A DNA stretch of 64,000 nucleotides from UBA7396 sp047637875 (lineage in GTDB: Bacteria; Patescibacteriota; Gracilibacteria; BD1-5; UBA6164), in assembly GCA_047637875.1 (NCBI GenBank), contig JBLJBH010000038.1, positions 79,700 through 143,699 of the forward strand. Reading direction: 5' to 3'. Every line of letters starts with the position of its first letter. The first letter of the stretch is position 1. The notes beneath the pieces were generated by a model that saw only the letters and a list, made by a program, of their open reading frames with translations, had not been told where the DNA came from and ran no database searches. The position numbers and the translations under genes are program-made. Positions 43,196 to 53,046 of the stretch are shown piece by piece.

Positions 43196-43597
43196 ATGTT
43201 CAAAAATATAAAATTTTTTCACAATAAAAATCTAATTAGAGCGAAAGTAAGAAATTCTCTAAATGAAGATATTCAAGAAATAAATAAAAAATATGCTTTA
43301 CGCGAAGATGTTATTGATGAAAACTTAATTAATGAAGATATAGATGTAATAAAACTTTATTACGATAAATATTCTAAATGGATTACTCTACATAATGCGA
43401 GTGTAATATGATTTTTAGCACTTACACTTGCTTATTGGGGGAAAAGTATATGGTTAAATATTTTACTTGTATTTGTATTGATATTTTCTTTAATTTGAGC
43501 ATATCAAACTAATATTAGAATGAATATTTTATTTAATACTCTTTTAAGAAAAACAAAAGATAATTTAAAAAGTAAAATAAATAATAATGACAAATAA
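43196..43597 (+). CDS. Hypothetical 133-residue membrane protein
   Basis: The soluble charged N-terminus (LNEDIQEINKKYALREDVID) is followed by two membrane helices (SVIGFLALTLAYWGKSIWLN, ILLVFVLIFSLIGAYQ) and a basic tail. It overlaps the next start codon by 11 bases, so translation is coupled to the recombinase-accessory gene. Confidence 0.7.
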
Positions 43598-43796
43598 ATG
43601 AAAAAAATATAATCAACCTGAACCAAAAAGAGTATTGATACTAGAAAAATCTGATATATCAGAAGATGAAGAAAAAAGGGTTATGGAAAAATTAACAGAT
43701 TTTATTAAAAAAAGAGCAGGAATGAATTTCGTATTTATTGTTCTTTTTATAGTAATAATGCTTGTAATAGGATTTTTAATTTCTTACTTTAAATAA
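43587..43796 (+). CDS. One-helix membrane protein upstream of recombinase B
   Basis: 69 residues, MTNKGKKYNQPEPKRVLILE then MEKLTDFIKKRAGMNFVFIV and a single membrane helix ending FLISYFK. The C-terminal 40 residues are about 85% identical to the A copy while the N-termini differ. Four bases before the recombinase. Confidence 0.8.
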
Positions 43797-43800
43797 AAAG

Positions 43801-45528
43801 ATGGAATATAAAAAAAGAAGAACTGCACTGTATATTCGTGTGTCAACTTCGGAACAGAAAAAACATTGATATTGATTAGTAAGTCAAAAAGATAGTTTAA
43901 CAAAGCATATGTTATCTATTGAAGAATATTGATTTTATTATGATGAAATGTCAATTTATATTGACGCTTGATTAAGTTGATGATTAGAGGAAAAACATAG
44001 ACCAGAATTACAAAGAATGATGAATGATATAAAAATATGAAAAATACAAGCAGTTTTAGTATGGAAAATAGATAGAATAGCAAGAAGTACAATAATATTA
44101 TTAGATTTAGTGGATAAATTTAAAGAATATTGAGTTGAATTTATATCAAAAAGTGAGCAAATTGATACTTCATCGCCTAATTGAATATTTTTTTTGACTA
44201 TTCTTTGAGCATTTGCAGAAATGGAAAGAAAGCTTTTGTCCGAAAAATCAAGAGAATGAAAAGACAAAGCGACAGTAGATAATAAATGGGTTTATGGAAG
44301 TCCACCATTTTGATACATAAAAAATATAAAAACTAGAGAGTTAGAAATTAATAATGAAGAGAAAGAATTTGTTGAAAAAGTATTTAAATTATATGTTAAA
44401 TCGGATAAAAGTATTGATGAAATAATACCTGTTTTAGAGGCACAATGATATTGAAAATTTTTCTATTCATCAAGAAGAAAATTAGAAAATCATTGAAAAA
44501 TTGACCCAAAAACAATATCAGATATTTTAAATAATAGACTCTATATAAACGATTATTATGTACAAAGAACAGAAAGTAAAAAAGATTTAAAGTTAAACAA
44601 AGTTATTACGAAAGCTAAAGATAAATCAGATTGGAAAAGATATTATGTAGAACCAATAATTACCGAAGATATATTTAATCAAGCACAAGAAAAATTAGTA
44701 ACTAATAAATCATCAAAAAATAATAAATGAAAATGAACATTAAATCATTTATTTAAGTGATTATTAATATGTTGAGAATGCTGAAGTAAATACCAAACCT
44801 ATAGAAAGAAAAAAGGTTGAGTTTATCATAACTATTGTTTTTGTTCAAAGAAATCAGAATTAAAATTTTGAGAAAATAAATGTGATAATTCACAAATGAG
44901 TGAAAATTATCTAAAAAACTTAGTTTTTGCTGAGTTAAATAAAATTATAAAAAATCCAAAAAATTATTCAGAGAAATTAATTAAAGAGGATAATAATGAT
45001 TTTTTTATAAAAAAATTGACAGAAGAAATTAAAGAATTAAATTTAAACAAACAAAATACTGAAAAACAATTAAGTAATATATTAAAAATGTCTTATCTTG
45101 AAAATAATGATTATAGTTATAAAATATTATCTCAAGATAAAATTGATTATGAACAGAAGATTAAAAATATAGATACATATATTAATGAAAAAGATAAAGA
45201 ATTAAAAACATTAATTGAAACAGAAGAAAATAAAAAAGATTTAATCGATTTTTACACAAAATTAAAGACTATAGATATATATAAATTTAATGATGAAGAA
45301 CAACACGAATTGCTTAATATTTTAGTTTCTTCCATTACTATTTATAAGGATGATAAAATTAAATTATGATTAAAGTTATTTAGTTGAGATGATACTTGAA
45401 GTGATAATGATGATTGAAGTGATAATGAGGGTAATACTGATTTATCTGATATTAAAGACAACTACTCCGTTAAGAAAGGTTTTAATAATTTGGTTGATGC
45501 TGTTATGCAATCCACCATTAATGAATAA
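43801..45528 (+). CDS. Large serine recombinase/integrase of element B
   Basis: 575 residues, about 75% identical to recombinase A. MEYKKRRTALYIRVSTSEQK (Ser15), VWKIDRIARSTIILLDLVDK, FAEMERKLLSEKSREG, zinc ribbon ICGECGSKYQTYRKKK...CFCSKKSE, coiled coil, then an Asp/Ser/Gly-rich linker. The ACCATT core lies in the last codons (STI) and the frame ends NE-stop just outside the element. Confidence 0.92.
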
Positions 45529-47298
45529 CTGATGAAACTTTTCTTTCAAAAGTCTAATAAAAGCAAAATCACCTCAATCAGTAGGCTTAAAATCTCCTGA
45601 ATTTAGGTTAGGCGAAAACTCAACTTGATAAAACCCAAGTTGAGTTTTTTCTTTGTAGTAATGTTTCTCCACACTATACTCTCTATTTTCATCTAAATAT
45701 TTATCTAAATCAAAATCACCAGGCATAACATTTAAAATGATTCTTATAGGTGATTTTTTATTTTTTGGCACAATTACTTTATCAATCATTATATCAACGA
45801 CTTTCTTTAATTCTTCATAACTTGATTCTTCAAAATATTCTAAAGCATAATTGTATAATTTTTTCACATACTCTCGAACATCTCCGTCAAGTAATCCTTG
45901 TTTATATTGACTATAAACTAACTCATATTCTTGGTGAATAAGATTTGTATATTTTTCAATTCCAGTTTTTACTTCTTCTTGAACTTCTTTGAGTTTGTCT
46001 TTTGGTATCATTCCATCAAGTGCTAAGTCTAAAGCTCTTTTTTCCTTTTCTTCGAGCTTATAAATCTCATATCTATATCAATCAATAATATTTACATCAC
46101 TTTCATTAACTGGGCTAGTTATACCATACTCAACATAAAATTTGTTATAATCCAAGAAAAAATCTCTCAAAGTTTCAATAACGAGATTATCTATTTTTCG
46201 ACCTGAAATATTATTATGACATCTTCTATTTTCTGAAGCTTTTCTTTTATCACACATACTACATCTATAATTTACAAGGCTATTTTTACTTTTACTTCCA
46301 GTATATCAAACAAAGTTTCTTAAATCTTCCTGACAATCACAAAATAACTTTCCTTTTAATAGGTAAGTTCTAAAACTCTTTTTTGATGAATGGTTTCTAT
46401 TTGTGACTCGTCTTTCTTTTATTTGCTCTCAAATAGAATCTCAAAATATTCTTGGTATAGAAATATTTATCACTTCTGACTCATCTCTTTGTCAAACAAT
46501 AATATTTTTATTTCCAGTTTTTTTGTATTGAGTGGTAAAAGCTCTATACTCTCCATTATAGTATTTTTCTACATTATGAAGGATTCTCATCACCGTTGAA
46601 AAAATCCAAAATCAAGAGGCATTTTTTCTTCTTTCTGCTATTGCTTTTTGATTATAGTTTTCTTTTTCACTCATTGTTGGAGTTTTTATATTGTTTTCGT
46701 TGAGATAATCAGCTATTTTTCAAATGGAAAAATTCTCTTTTAAATAGAGATTTACAATGATTTTAATAATCTTTACTTCTGGCTCATAGAGTTCTAAATA
46801 TCACTCTTTGTTTTTAATATAACCATAAGGGATTTGAGTCGTCCATTTTCCTTCTTGTGATTTTTTTCTTCTTCCACCATATGTTCTTTTAAAAATCATC
46901 GCTTTTTCATATTGAGCGAATCAAACAAGAGTATTTCACATAAAATCATCAATCATTTCTTCACCTGTCAAAGCTTCTTCAGGGTAAAATATTTTTACTC
47001 AATGAGAATCAAATAAATCTTTGATTTGGTTAAAAATTCAAACATTTCTTGCAAGTCTATCTCTTCTTAAAACGATAATACAATCATACTCTTTAGTTTT
47101 AATGAGTTTTAAAATTTCAGATAATTTTGGTCTATCAAAAAAAGCTCCTGAATACACTTCTTGAAAAATATCTTTTTCATCTACTTTTATAGAGTTTGTT
47201 TTTGCAAATTTTAAACAACTATCTAGTTGGTAACCAAGTGAAACTCAGTTTTTTTCTTGCTCTTTAGTAGATACTCTGTTGTAAATAATTCATCTCAT
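45442..47298 (-). CDS. Large serine recombinase D
   Basis: 618 residues. MRGIIYNRVSTKEQEKNG (Ser10), IIVLRRDRLARNVGIFNQIK, GFAQYEKAMIFKRTYGGRRK, recombinase domain (IPYGYIKNKEGYLELYEPEV), zinc ribbon (LFCDCQEDLRN...CSMCDKRKASENRRC). The natural end is probably near FSPNLNSGDFKPTD. The frame continues antisense across element B's right half-site and stops in B, overlapping recombinase B by 87 bp. It belongs to a different lineage from A-C. Confidence 0.9.
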
Positions 47299-47757
47299 AT
47301 AATGATTTTTAAAAAATAAAAGTGAGTCGTTTTTTCAAGTGATTTTTAAAAAATTTGGGGGGGTGAAAAACACCTGAAAAAGTATAACTACAAACTTTGA
47401 TTGTATTTAGAAAATTATATTATGCAATACCTAGACGAAAAAATCTTTTAATTTATATTTTTAACTATACGATTGCTTAAAATAGACATTACCTATATAC
47501 TACTTTCAAAAAACCTTTGCTATTTTGAACTTTTTTTGCCCAATGTTGAGGATTTTTTGCTCGATTTTCGACTTTTTTTAATCGGTTTTAAAAATCCGAC
47601 GAGTTTTTTGTAATTTTTGGCTTAAAAACTAATTTAATATTGATTTTTCTTTGGTTTTTTATATATTCTAATAAATTGTATTTAATCGTATACTTAAAAA
47701 CTTATTTTTAATGACGACTATATTTTAAAGACAAATTTAATTATTTAACCTTTTATA
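47299..47757. other. Intergenic region without a gene
   Basis: 459 bp, very AT-rich, with no frame of note. It contains a G7 run at about 47,358 beside the imperfect inverted repeat GGTGAAAAACACC, and an AATCGG...CCGACGAG segment near 47,580-47,603. It separates the recombinase from the divergently oriented restriction-modification operon and should hold both promoters. Confidence 0.5.
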
Positions 47758-48774
47758 ATGTATACTAGTATTGAATTATTTGCATGATGTGGATGACTAG
47801 CTTTATGAATTGAAAAATCAGGATTTAGCTGTATTTTAGCGAATGAAATTGATAAATATGCAGTAGATACTTTAAAAAGCAATAGACCTGAATGGAATAT
47901 AATTCATAAAGATATAAAAAATGTTGATTTTACAAAATATAATTGAAAAGTAGATTTGTTAACTTGATGATTTCCTTGTCAATCATTCAGTTATGCTTGA
48001 AAACAATTATGATTAAACGATGAAAGATGAACTTTATTTTTAGAATTTGCAAGAGCAATTAAAGAGGTTAATCCAAAAATTTTTTTGGCAGAAAATGTAA
48101 AATGATTACTTAGTCATGATAATTGAAATACAATCAAAGTGATTCAAGAAGTTTTTCAAGATTTATGATACATTGTGATTCAACCCAAAGTATTACAAGC
48201 TATTAAATATAAAGTTCCTCAAAAAAGGGAAAGAGTTTTTATAATTTGAATTAGAAAAGATTTATATATTGATTGAATTTTTGAGTGGCCCAAAGAAGAT
48301 AAAAGAATATATAATTTAAAAGATTGTTTAAAAAAATGAATATTATATAATTCAGATGTACCAATTAGCGAAGGTCAAAATTATCCAATTAGAAAAAAAG
48401 AAATACTGAGTTTAGTTCCTCCCTGAGGTTATTGGAGAGATTTACCATTAGAAATACAAAAAGAATATATGCAAAAAAGTTTTTACCTTTGATGAGGAAA
48501 AACATGAATTGCAAGAAGAATAAGTTGGGATGAGCCAAGTTTAACATTGACTTGTTCTCCAGCACAAAAACAAACAGAAAGATGTCATCCTGATTTTACA
48601 AGACCATTTACCGTTAGAGAATATGCAAGGATACAAACTTTTCCTGATAATTGGATATTTAAAGGAAGTATTTTACAACAATATAAGCAAATATGAAATG
48701 CTGTACCCGTAAATCTAGCATACTCAGTTTGAACTAGTCTAAAATTAACTTTAGACAAAATTTATAATTTATAA
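47758..48774 (+). CDS. DNA (cytosine-5-)-methyltransferase, likely GGNCC-type
   Basis: 338 residues. Motif I IELFAGCGGLALGIEKSGF, motif IV DLLTGGFPCQSFSYAGKQLG with catalytic Cys74, motif VI AENVKGL, motif VIII QKRERVFIIGIRK, and motifs IX/X (FTRPFTVREYARIQTFPDNW; QIGNAVPVNLAYSV). It protects host DNA from the adjacent endonuclease. The GGNCC target is inferred from the Eco47II-like neighbour, not from the target-recognition domain itself. Confidence 0.93.
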
Positions 48775-48782
48775 TTTTAATT

Positions 48783-49529
48783 ATGAAATGATATAATTTA
48801 TGATTTATTTCTGATATTGATATTTATAGTCATGTAAAGGAAACTGTTGAAAAATACAGATTTAAAATTGATTTAAAAAAATTTAATGCTAATTTAGTTG
48901 ACCCAATCAAATTAACTTTTGATGCAAAAATATATTGAAAAAGTATAGAAGAAGTAATTGAAAGTGAAATTATAAGACAAATTGATAAATCAAATACCAA
49001 CCATATTTGATATTTTCATCAAAATATTTTTCGTTTTTTATCAAAAGATTGGGAAGTTCCAAAACATTGATATGATGTAATAAATAAAAAAAGTAAGATT
49101 TTTGTTGAAATGAAAAACAAACATAATACTATGAACTCATCATCATCTCAGAAAACATATATGAAAATGCAGAATACAATATTAAATGATTCAAATTCTT
49201 GTTGTTATTTAGTTGAAGTTATTGCAAAAAATAGTCAAGATATACCATGGAAAGTTTCGTTAGATTGAGAATCTGTTATTAATGATAAAATTAGAAGAAT
49301 TTCTATTGATAAATTTTATGAAATTGTAACAGGTGATTCTAGTTCATTTAAAAAACTATGTGAAAAATTACCATTTATAATAGATGATGTTATAGAATGA
49401 ATGGAATTTAATCCTATTGAAAATACTGTTATTGAAGAACTAAGAGAATTATCCCCTAATATAATGAAAAGTATTTTTTTACTATCTTTTTCAAGTTACG
49501 AGTGATTTTCTAAATTTGAACTAAATTAA
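48783..49529 (+). CDS. Type II restriction endonuclease, Eco47II/Sau96I-like
   Basis: 248 residues. The block GYFHQNIFRFLSKDGEVPKH then SKIFVEMKNKHNTMNSSSSQ (about residues 75-125) matches the Eco47II family, including the catalytic EMKNKHN segment. Enzymes of this family cut GGNCC. It starts eight bases after the methyltransferase stop. Complete only when TGA is read as Gly. Confidence 0.85.
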
Positions 49530-49542
49530 TAAATTATCAATT

Positions 49543-50142
49543 ATGAAAGATTCATTAATTAAAAAATTTCTCAAAAATCTTAAAAAAGATTATTTGCTAT
49601 GAAATTGTTATAGAGAAGATAGTATAAAAGCTTGTTTGTATTTTCATATTAGAAATCATTTTTCGAAACAAAATAAAAAAAGAGAAATTTTTATTTTTCC
49701 AGAAATAAGAAATTTTTTATATAAAAAAGAGAATGAAACAAAGTATAAAGAAAGATTTGATTTAGTCATTTCTAGTTATTTTTTAGAAAATTGTGTAGAA
49801 AATGAAGAAGATATAAAAAATAAGACCGATATTGATTGATATGATTCAATAAAAGAAATTATAGAAATTAAATATATAAAATGAACTATAACTCAAATTT
49901 ATAATGCTTTAAAAAAAGATTTTAATAAACTAGCTATACTTGATGAAAATAAAAATATTGAAAAAAATTTATTTTTTATTTTTGAACATAATAGTAAAAA
50001 TATTGAAAATCTAAAAAATAATATTAATACAAATTTGAATAATATTGAAATTAAAATTTTTTGATTATTTGTAAATCTAGATGAAAATTACAAGGTTAGT
50101 TTTTTTAAAGATTGAGAAATTTTAGAAAAAATAGAAAAGTAG
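49543..50142 (+). CDS. PD-(D/E)XK-like protein linked to the restriction-modification genes
   Basis: 199 residues. RFDLVISS (Asp73) and IKEIIEIKYIKG (Glu108-x-Lys110) fit a nuclease-fold core of the Asp...Glu-x-Lys type. The remainder is helical and Asn-rich. It lies 13 bp after the endonuclease and is co-oriented, so the operon has three genes. It could be a nicking/repair partner, an independent defence nuclease or a non-catalytic relative. Confidence 0.55.
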
Positions 50143-50159
50143 ATTTTGTAAATTAAAAT

Positions 50160-50183
50160 AAAAGACTCTTTAAAGAGTCTTTT
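50160..50183 (+). terminator. Terminator of the restriction-modification operon
   Basis: AAAAGACTCTTTAAAGAGTCTTTT perfect palindrome; A- and T-runs on both sides, so it may be bidirectional. Confidence 0.75.
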
Positions 50184-50196
50184 AAAAAAGTTTTGA

Positions 50197-50338
50197 CAAA
50201 TAAGTTTCTATATGATTTAATGTTATCACCACAACAACATTATTATAAAACATATAGAAACTTGTTTATTTACTAAATAAGTTCTTATGTTTAGTGTTTT
50301 TGGTAAATCCATAGACACTAAAGATATGTTTTTTTATA
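50197..50338 (+). ncRNA. Multi-hairpin structured sequence of unknown function
   Basis: AAGTTTCTATATG pairs with CATATAGAAACTT around an inner TAATGTT/AACATTA hairpin with loop ATCACCACAAC. A second hairpin TAGTGT/ACACTA has a loop containing TTTGGTAAAT. The AC-rich and GGT-bearing loops could kiss (CACCAC region against TTGGT). It overlaps the 5' end of the small membrane-protein ORF if that starts at 50,287, suggesting an mRNA leader or an antisense-type RNA. Confidence 0.4.
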
Positions 50339-50532
50339 TCTGAAATTTATATTCAATTTATTGAATATTGTTTAGTTTGGAAATAAAAAATATTATATTT
50401 AATTTTATAATTTTATTATTTTTAACTTTTTCAAATATAAAAGTAAGAATTTATTTACTAAAGAGATTAAGCACTTCAATAGTAATTATATTTTTAAATT
50501 ATTCAATAGTCTATGGTAAAATAAAAAGATAA
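50287..50532 (+). CDS. Small hydrophobic protein, 81 residues
   Basis: MFSVFGKSIDTKDMFFYIGN then a hydrophobic stretch with two probable membrane helices (LYSIYGILFSL; NIIFNFIILLFLTF) and a basic end SIVYGKIKR. The start could instead be at 50,336. Weakly supported: AT-rich sequence alone can give such peptides, though two TGA glycines in helix context and a following terminator are in favour. Confidence 0.4.
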
Positions 50533-50559
50533 TTTGTATTTACAAACTATCTTTTTATT
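50523..50559. terminator. Terminator hairpin between convergent genes
   Basis: AAAAGATAATTTGTA/TACAAACTATCTTTT plus T-run on the plus strand. Confidence 0.7.
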
Positions 50560-50577
50560 TTGTTCATTAATTTAACT

Positions 50578-51123
50578 TTATTTATCAATCTTAAATCATA
50601 TTATATTTTCAAAAGTCATAAAATTATTAACTAATCTATAAGTCATAATTAAACTTATAAATACTAATAATAAAAATATACTAATAATAAAAATATTACT
50701 TATTATTAATCATTTTATTAATGCTATTAATATATTTATTCAAATAATTATTATAAATTGAAACAAGATTTCATAAAATAATATTTTTTTTAATTTATTT
50801 ATTATAGTATAAACTTCTTCTTCAGAATCAACTCAATAATTTTTTTTTAATTTTTCAATACTTTCTACCTTTCAGGTTGCTAACATTATACTTATTCAAG
50901 TTAGCATAAAACCACTTATTAATGTAAAAGCATTTATTAATTCTTGACTTGAATTTTTTATTAAATCGCTTACATTAATTTTTGAATTAGCTAAATATAT
51001 AAGTAATGCTATTAAAATAATATAAAAAATATGCCAAAAAATCATTTTTGTTAAACTATTTCAATAATAAACTTCTTTTGAAAGTTCGCAATACTCTCAA
51101 ATTCTTCAAAAAGTAAAATTCAT
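50578..51123 (-). CDS. Four-helix membrane protein, 181 residues
   Basis: MNFTFGRIGEYCELSKEVYY, then membrane helices at about 27-45, 66-84, 118-135 and 140-158 (MIFWHIFYIILIALLIYL; AFTLISGFMLTGISIML). A charged loop follows helix 2 (KVESIEKLKKNYGVDSEEEV). It lies six bases after the 309-residue gene, forming a two-gene unit of the soluble-plus-membrane kind seen in many phage-defence pairs; that role is speculative. Confidence 0.7.
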
Positions 51124-51129
51124 ATTCTT

Positions 51130-52059
51130 TTAACTTAATTTTTTAAGATAATCAGTACTTATTTTTTTAAAATCTTCATAACTCATTTCTTTAGAGGTAG
51201 CAATAACAGCTTCTTTTAGATTAACAATAAGCTCATCATTTAGATTATTAACCTCTGTTTTATATGTCTTTTTTTTATCTCTAATTTCTGCTGTTCTTGA
51301 TACAAGTTTTCAGAAATTTCATATTTTTTCTTCTAATTCCTTAATAAATTTTTCCAATTCTTTTTCATTATCTGTTCCTATTTTTTTCCATCAAGAATAT
51401 TTTATTTCTAATCTAGCATTGTCTTTATTAAATCACTCTTCTCATTGTTTAAATAAGTCTCATCTAGGTACATTAAAAGTCATTTTTATTCATCTTACTT
51501 TTGCATCTATTAATTGAACTTCTTCTTTTGTATAGTAGAAATTTATATTAATTTTAGGTGTAATATCATTTTCTCATTGATTATTATGAATATATATTTT
51601 TTCAAAAATTTCTTTAATTTTTCATTTCATTTGTTCATTTCCATTCGCTAAAATAGCCATTTTTCAACTTATGAATAAATATTTAGAATCTTCTCTTATA
51701 TTAAATGATATTCAACAAGGGAAGTCGGTTAAAAAATCTCAAGTTTTATTTATTACTTGTGCTATTTTTTCATTCTCAATTATTACAGAATTATCACTCT
51801 GATTAACAGAATCTCAATATTTAAAGTTTATAAATAATAAATTACTATCTAGTATCTCTATTTCTTGATATAATCAAATTTTTCTTTGTTGTATTTTTAG
51901 AGGTTTAAATTTATTTTCAACTTGATTTTCAAAAAAGAATAATGTATCAGAAATAGACTTTTTCATAAAATCTATTTTTTTGTAGTTTTCTAAAGTTGAA
52001 TCTAATACATTAATTTTTAAAATTTTTATTTCATATTCTAGTGGAATGATAGTTTTCAT
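51130..52059 (-). CDS. Hypothetical 309-residue soluble protein
   Basis: MKTIIPLEYEIKILKINVLD; later VENKFKPLKIQQRKIGLYQE, TPKININFYYTKEEVQLIDA and NVPRGDLFKQGEEGFNKDNA. The C-terminal coiled coil is LEKFIKELEEKIGNFGKLVS then MSYEDFKKISTDYLKKLS. Soluble, with a beta-rich first half. First gene of a two-gene operon; no family recognised. Confidence 0.7.
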
Positions 52060-52149
52060 CTTTAATAGTAAATAATAAAATTATTGCATATTATTTTATA
52101 TATAAATATATCATAGTAAAGTTTTTTTTAAATTATATATTAAAGCTCC

Positions 52150-52242
52150 CTATCTTTCCTTCCTCACCTCAACTTTTATAAATTTATCAGAAATTCAAGT
52201 TTCACCATAATAATACAACTGAATCGAACTTTTATTATTTAG
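52150..52242 (-). pseudogene. C-terminal gene remnant
   Basis: About 30 open codons (SSIQLYYYGETGISDKFIKV then EVRKER) ending in TAG, with no start. Reads like the last strand of a surface or secreted protein, interrupted by AT-rich sequence. Confidence 0.3.
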
Positions 52243-52260
52243 AAATAAAAGTCAAAATAC

Positions 52261-52306
52261 AAAGATAAGAAATACCTTACTGAAAAGTAAGGTATTTCTT
52301 ATCTTT
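52261..52306. terminator. Long terminator hairpin
   Basis: AAAGATAAGAAATACCTTAC pairs with GTAAGGTATTTCTTATCTTT, a perfect 20-bp stem. The region 52,307-52,687 after it has no convincing gene; a minus-strand 84-codon frame (52,361-52,615) has no glycine-TGA and no context. Confidence 0.75.
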
Positions 52307-52687
52307 AAATATCAATAATATCACTAGATAAAAAAAGACAGTAAAATTATCAAAAATTTATCAAATAAAATAAACAAGATTTCTACAGACCCTAGTTTTA
52401 AATTTAAAACACATAAATAATAGATCAATAAATAATATTTTTTCAAAAAAAATTCCATATTCAAAAGAGTTATATGTTAAAGTAATCGGTATACGTAAAT
52501 ATAAGAAGTTGTCTTCAACGGAGAGTTTTTCCTTTATTAAAAGAAATTTTAAAATATTTAAGATGGTATGTGTTAAAATATTTTTCCTTTCTTTTAAAAC
52601 TAAATAAACGAACATATATTTGAATATAAGAAGCTATGTCAGGTGGAGATTATTAATTAAAAAAACTCTAAAAATTCTTCAATTTTC

Positions 52688-52716
52688 TTGCATTTTTTAA
52701 AAAATCCTAGTAGAAT
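52688..52716 (+). promoter_or_regulatory. Promoter of the 52,746-55,557 operon
   Basis: TTGCAT, 17-bp spacer, TAGAAT, 29 bp before the start codon. One of the clearest promoters in the window. Confidence 0.6.
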
Positions 52717-52745
52717 ATATTCAAATTATTTCTTTTATCTCACCT

Positions 52746-53045
52746 ATGCAAGAACTCGAAGAAAAAATCAAAAAAACACTCCTGTTTGATGAATCAACAA
52801 AAAACATGCTTTGTTTGTTTCTTCCCCAAATGGGAAATTACCAAAAAGAAGTCATAAAGCGTTTCTTGAATAAAGAAAAAGAAATACTTCTCACATTTCT
52901 AAAGTCTATGTTAGAAAAAGAAGTCGTGAGCTTCACTACAATGAAATCACAAATAGAAACACTTCACAGAGAAAAAAGATTTTTTGAAGAAAATTTTGAC
53001 TCACAAACTCAAGAAGAAATAGAAAATATTTTACTTAAACTTTAA
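52746..53045 (+). CDS. Small helical protein, 99 residues
   Basis: MQELEEKIKKTLLFDESTKN then QKEVIKRFLNKEKEILLTFL and a Glu/Lys-rich helical end. It has no TGA codon and GC-richer codon use (CTC, CTT, CTG) than most of the window, as does the next gene, which starts one base after its stop. Possibly a chaperone or adaptor for the 836-residue protein (inference from pairing and helical nature). Confidence 0.7.
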   Translation: MQELEEKIKKTLLFDESTKNMLCLFLPQMGNYQKEVIKRFLNKEKEILLTFLKSMLEKEVVSFTTMKSQIETLHREKRFFEENFDSQTQEEIENILLKL

Positions 53046-53046
53046 A

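Larger units (their letters stand above)
37193..45519. mobile_element. Integrative element B (same backbone as A, different cargo)
   Basis: An 8.3-kb element flanked by ACCATT (37,193-37,198 and 45,514-45,519), with inner arms AGCGTTAACCAA and TTGGTTGATGCT. Left module (37,302-39,787), palindromes and small-gene operon (40,330-40,744) match A at about 80-90%. Cargo: a SinR/Cas2-like protein, a LexA-like repressor, an SMR exporter and three small genes. The right end is a one-helix protein plus serine recombinase. The target sequence was not a tRNA gene that I can see. Confidence 0.85.

Noticed and set aside
52361..52615. Minus-strand 84-codon ORF
   Set aside because: No glycine-TGA, no recognisable features, AT-rich intergenic context; likely chance.
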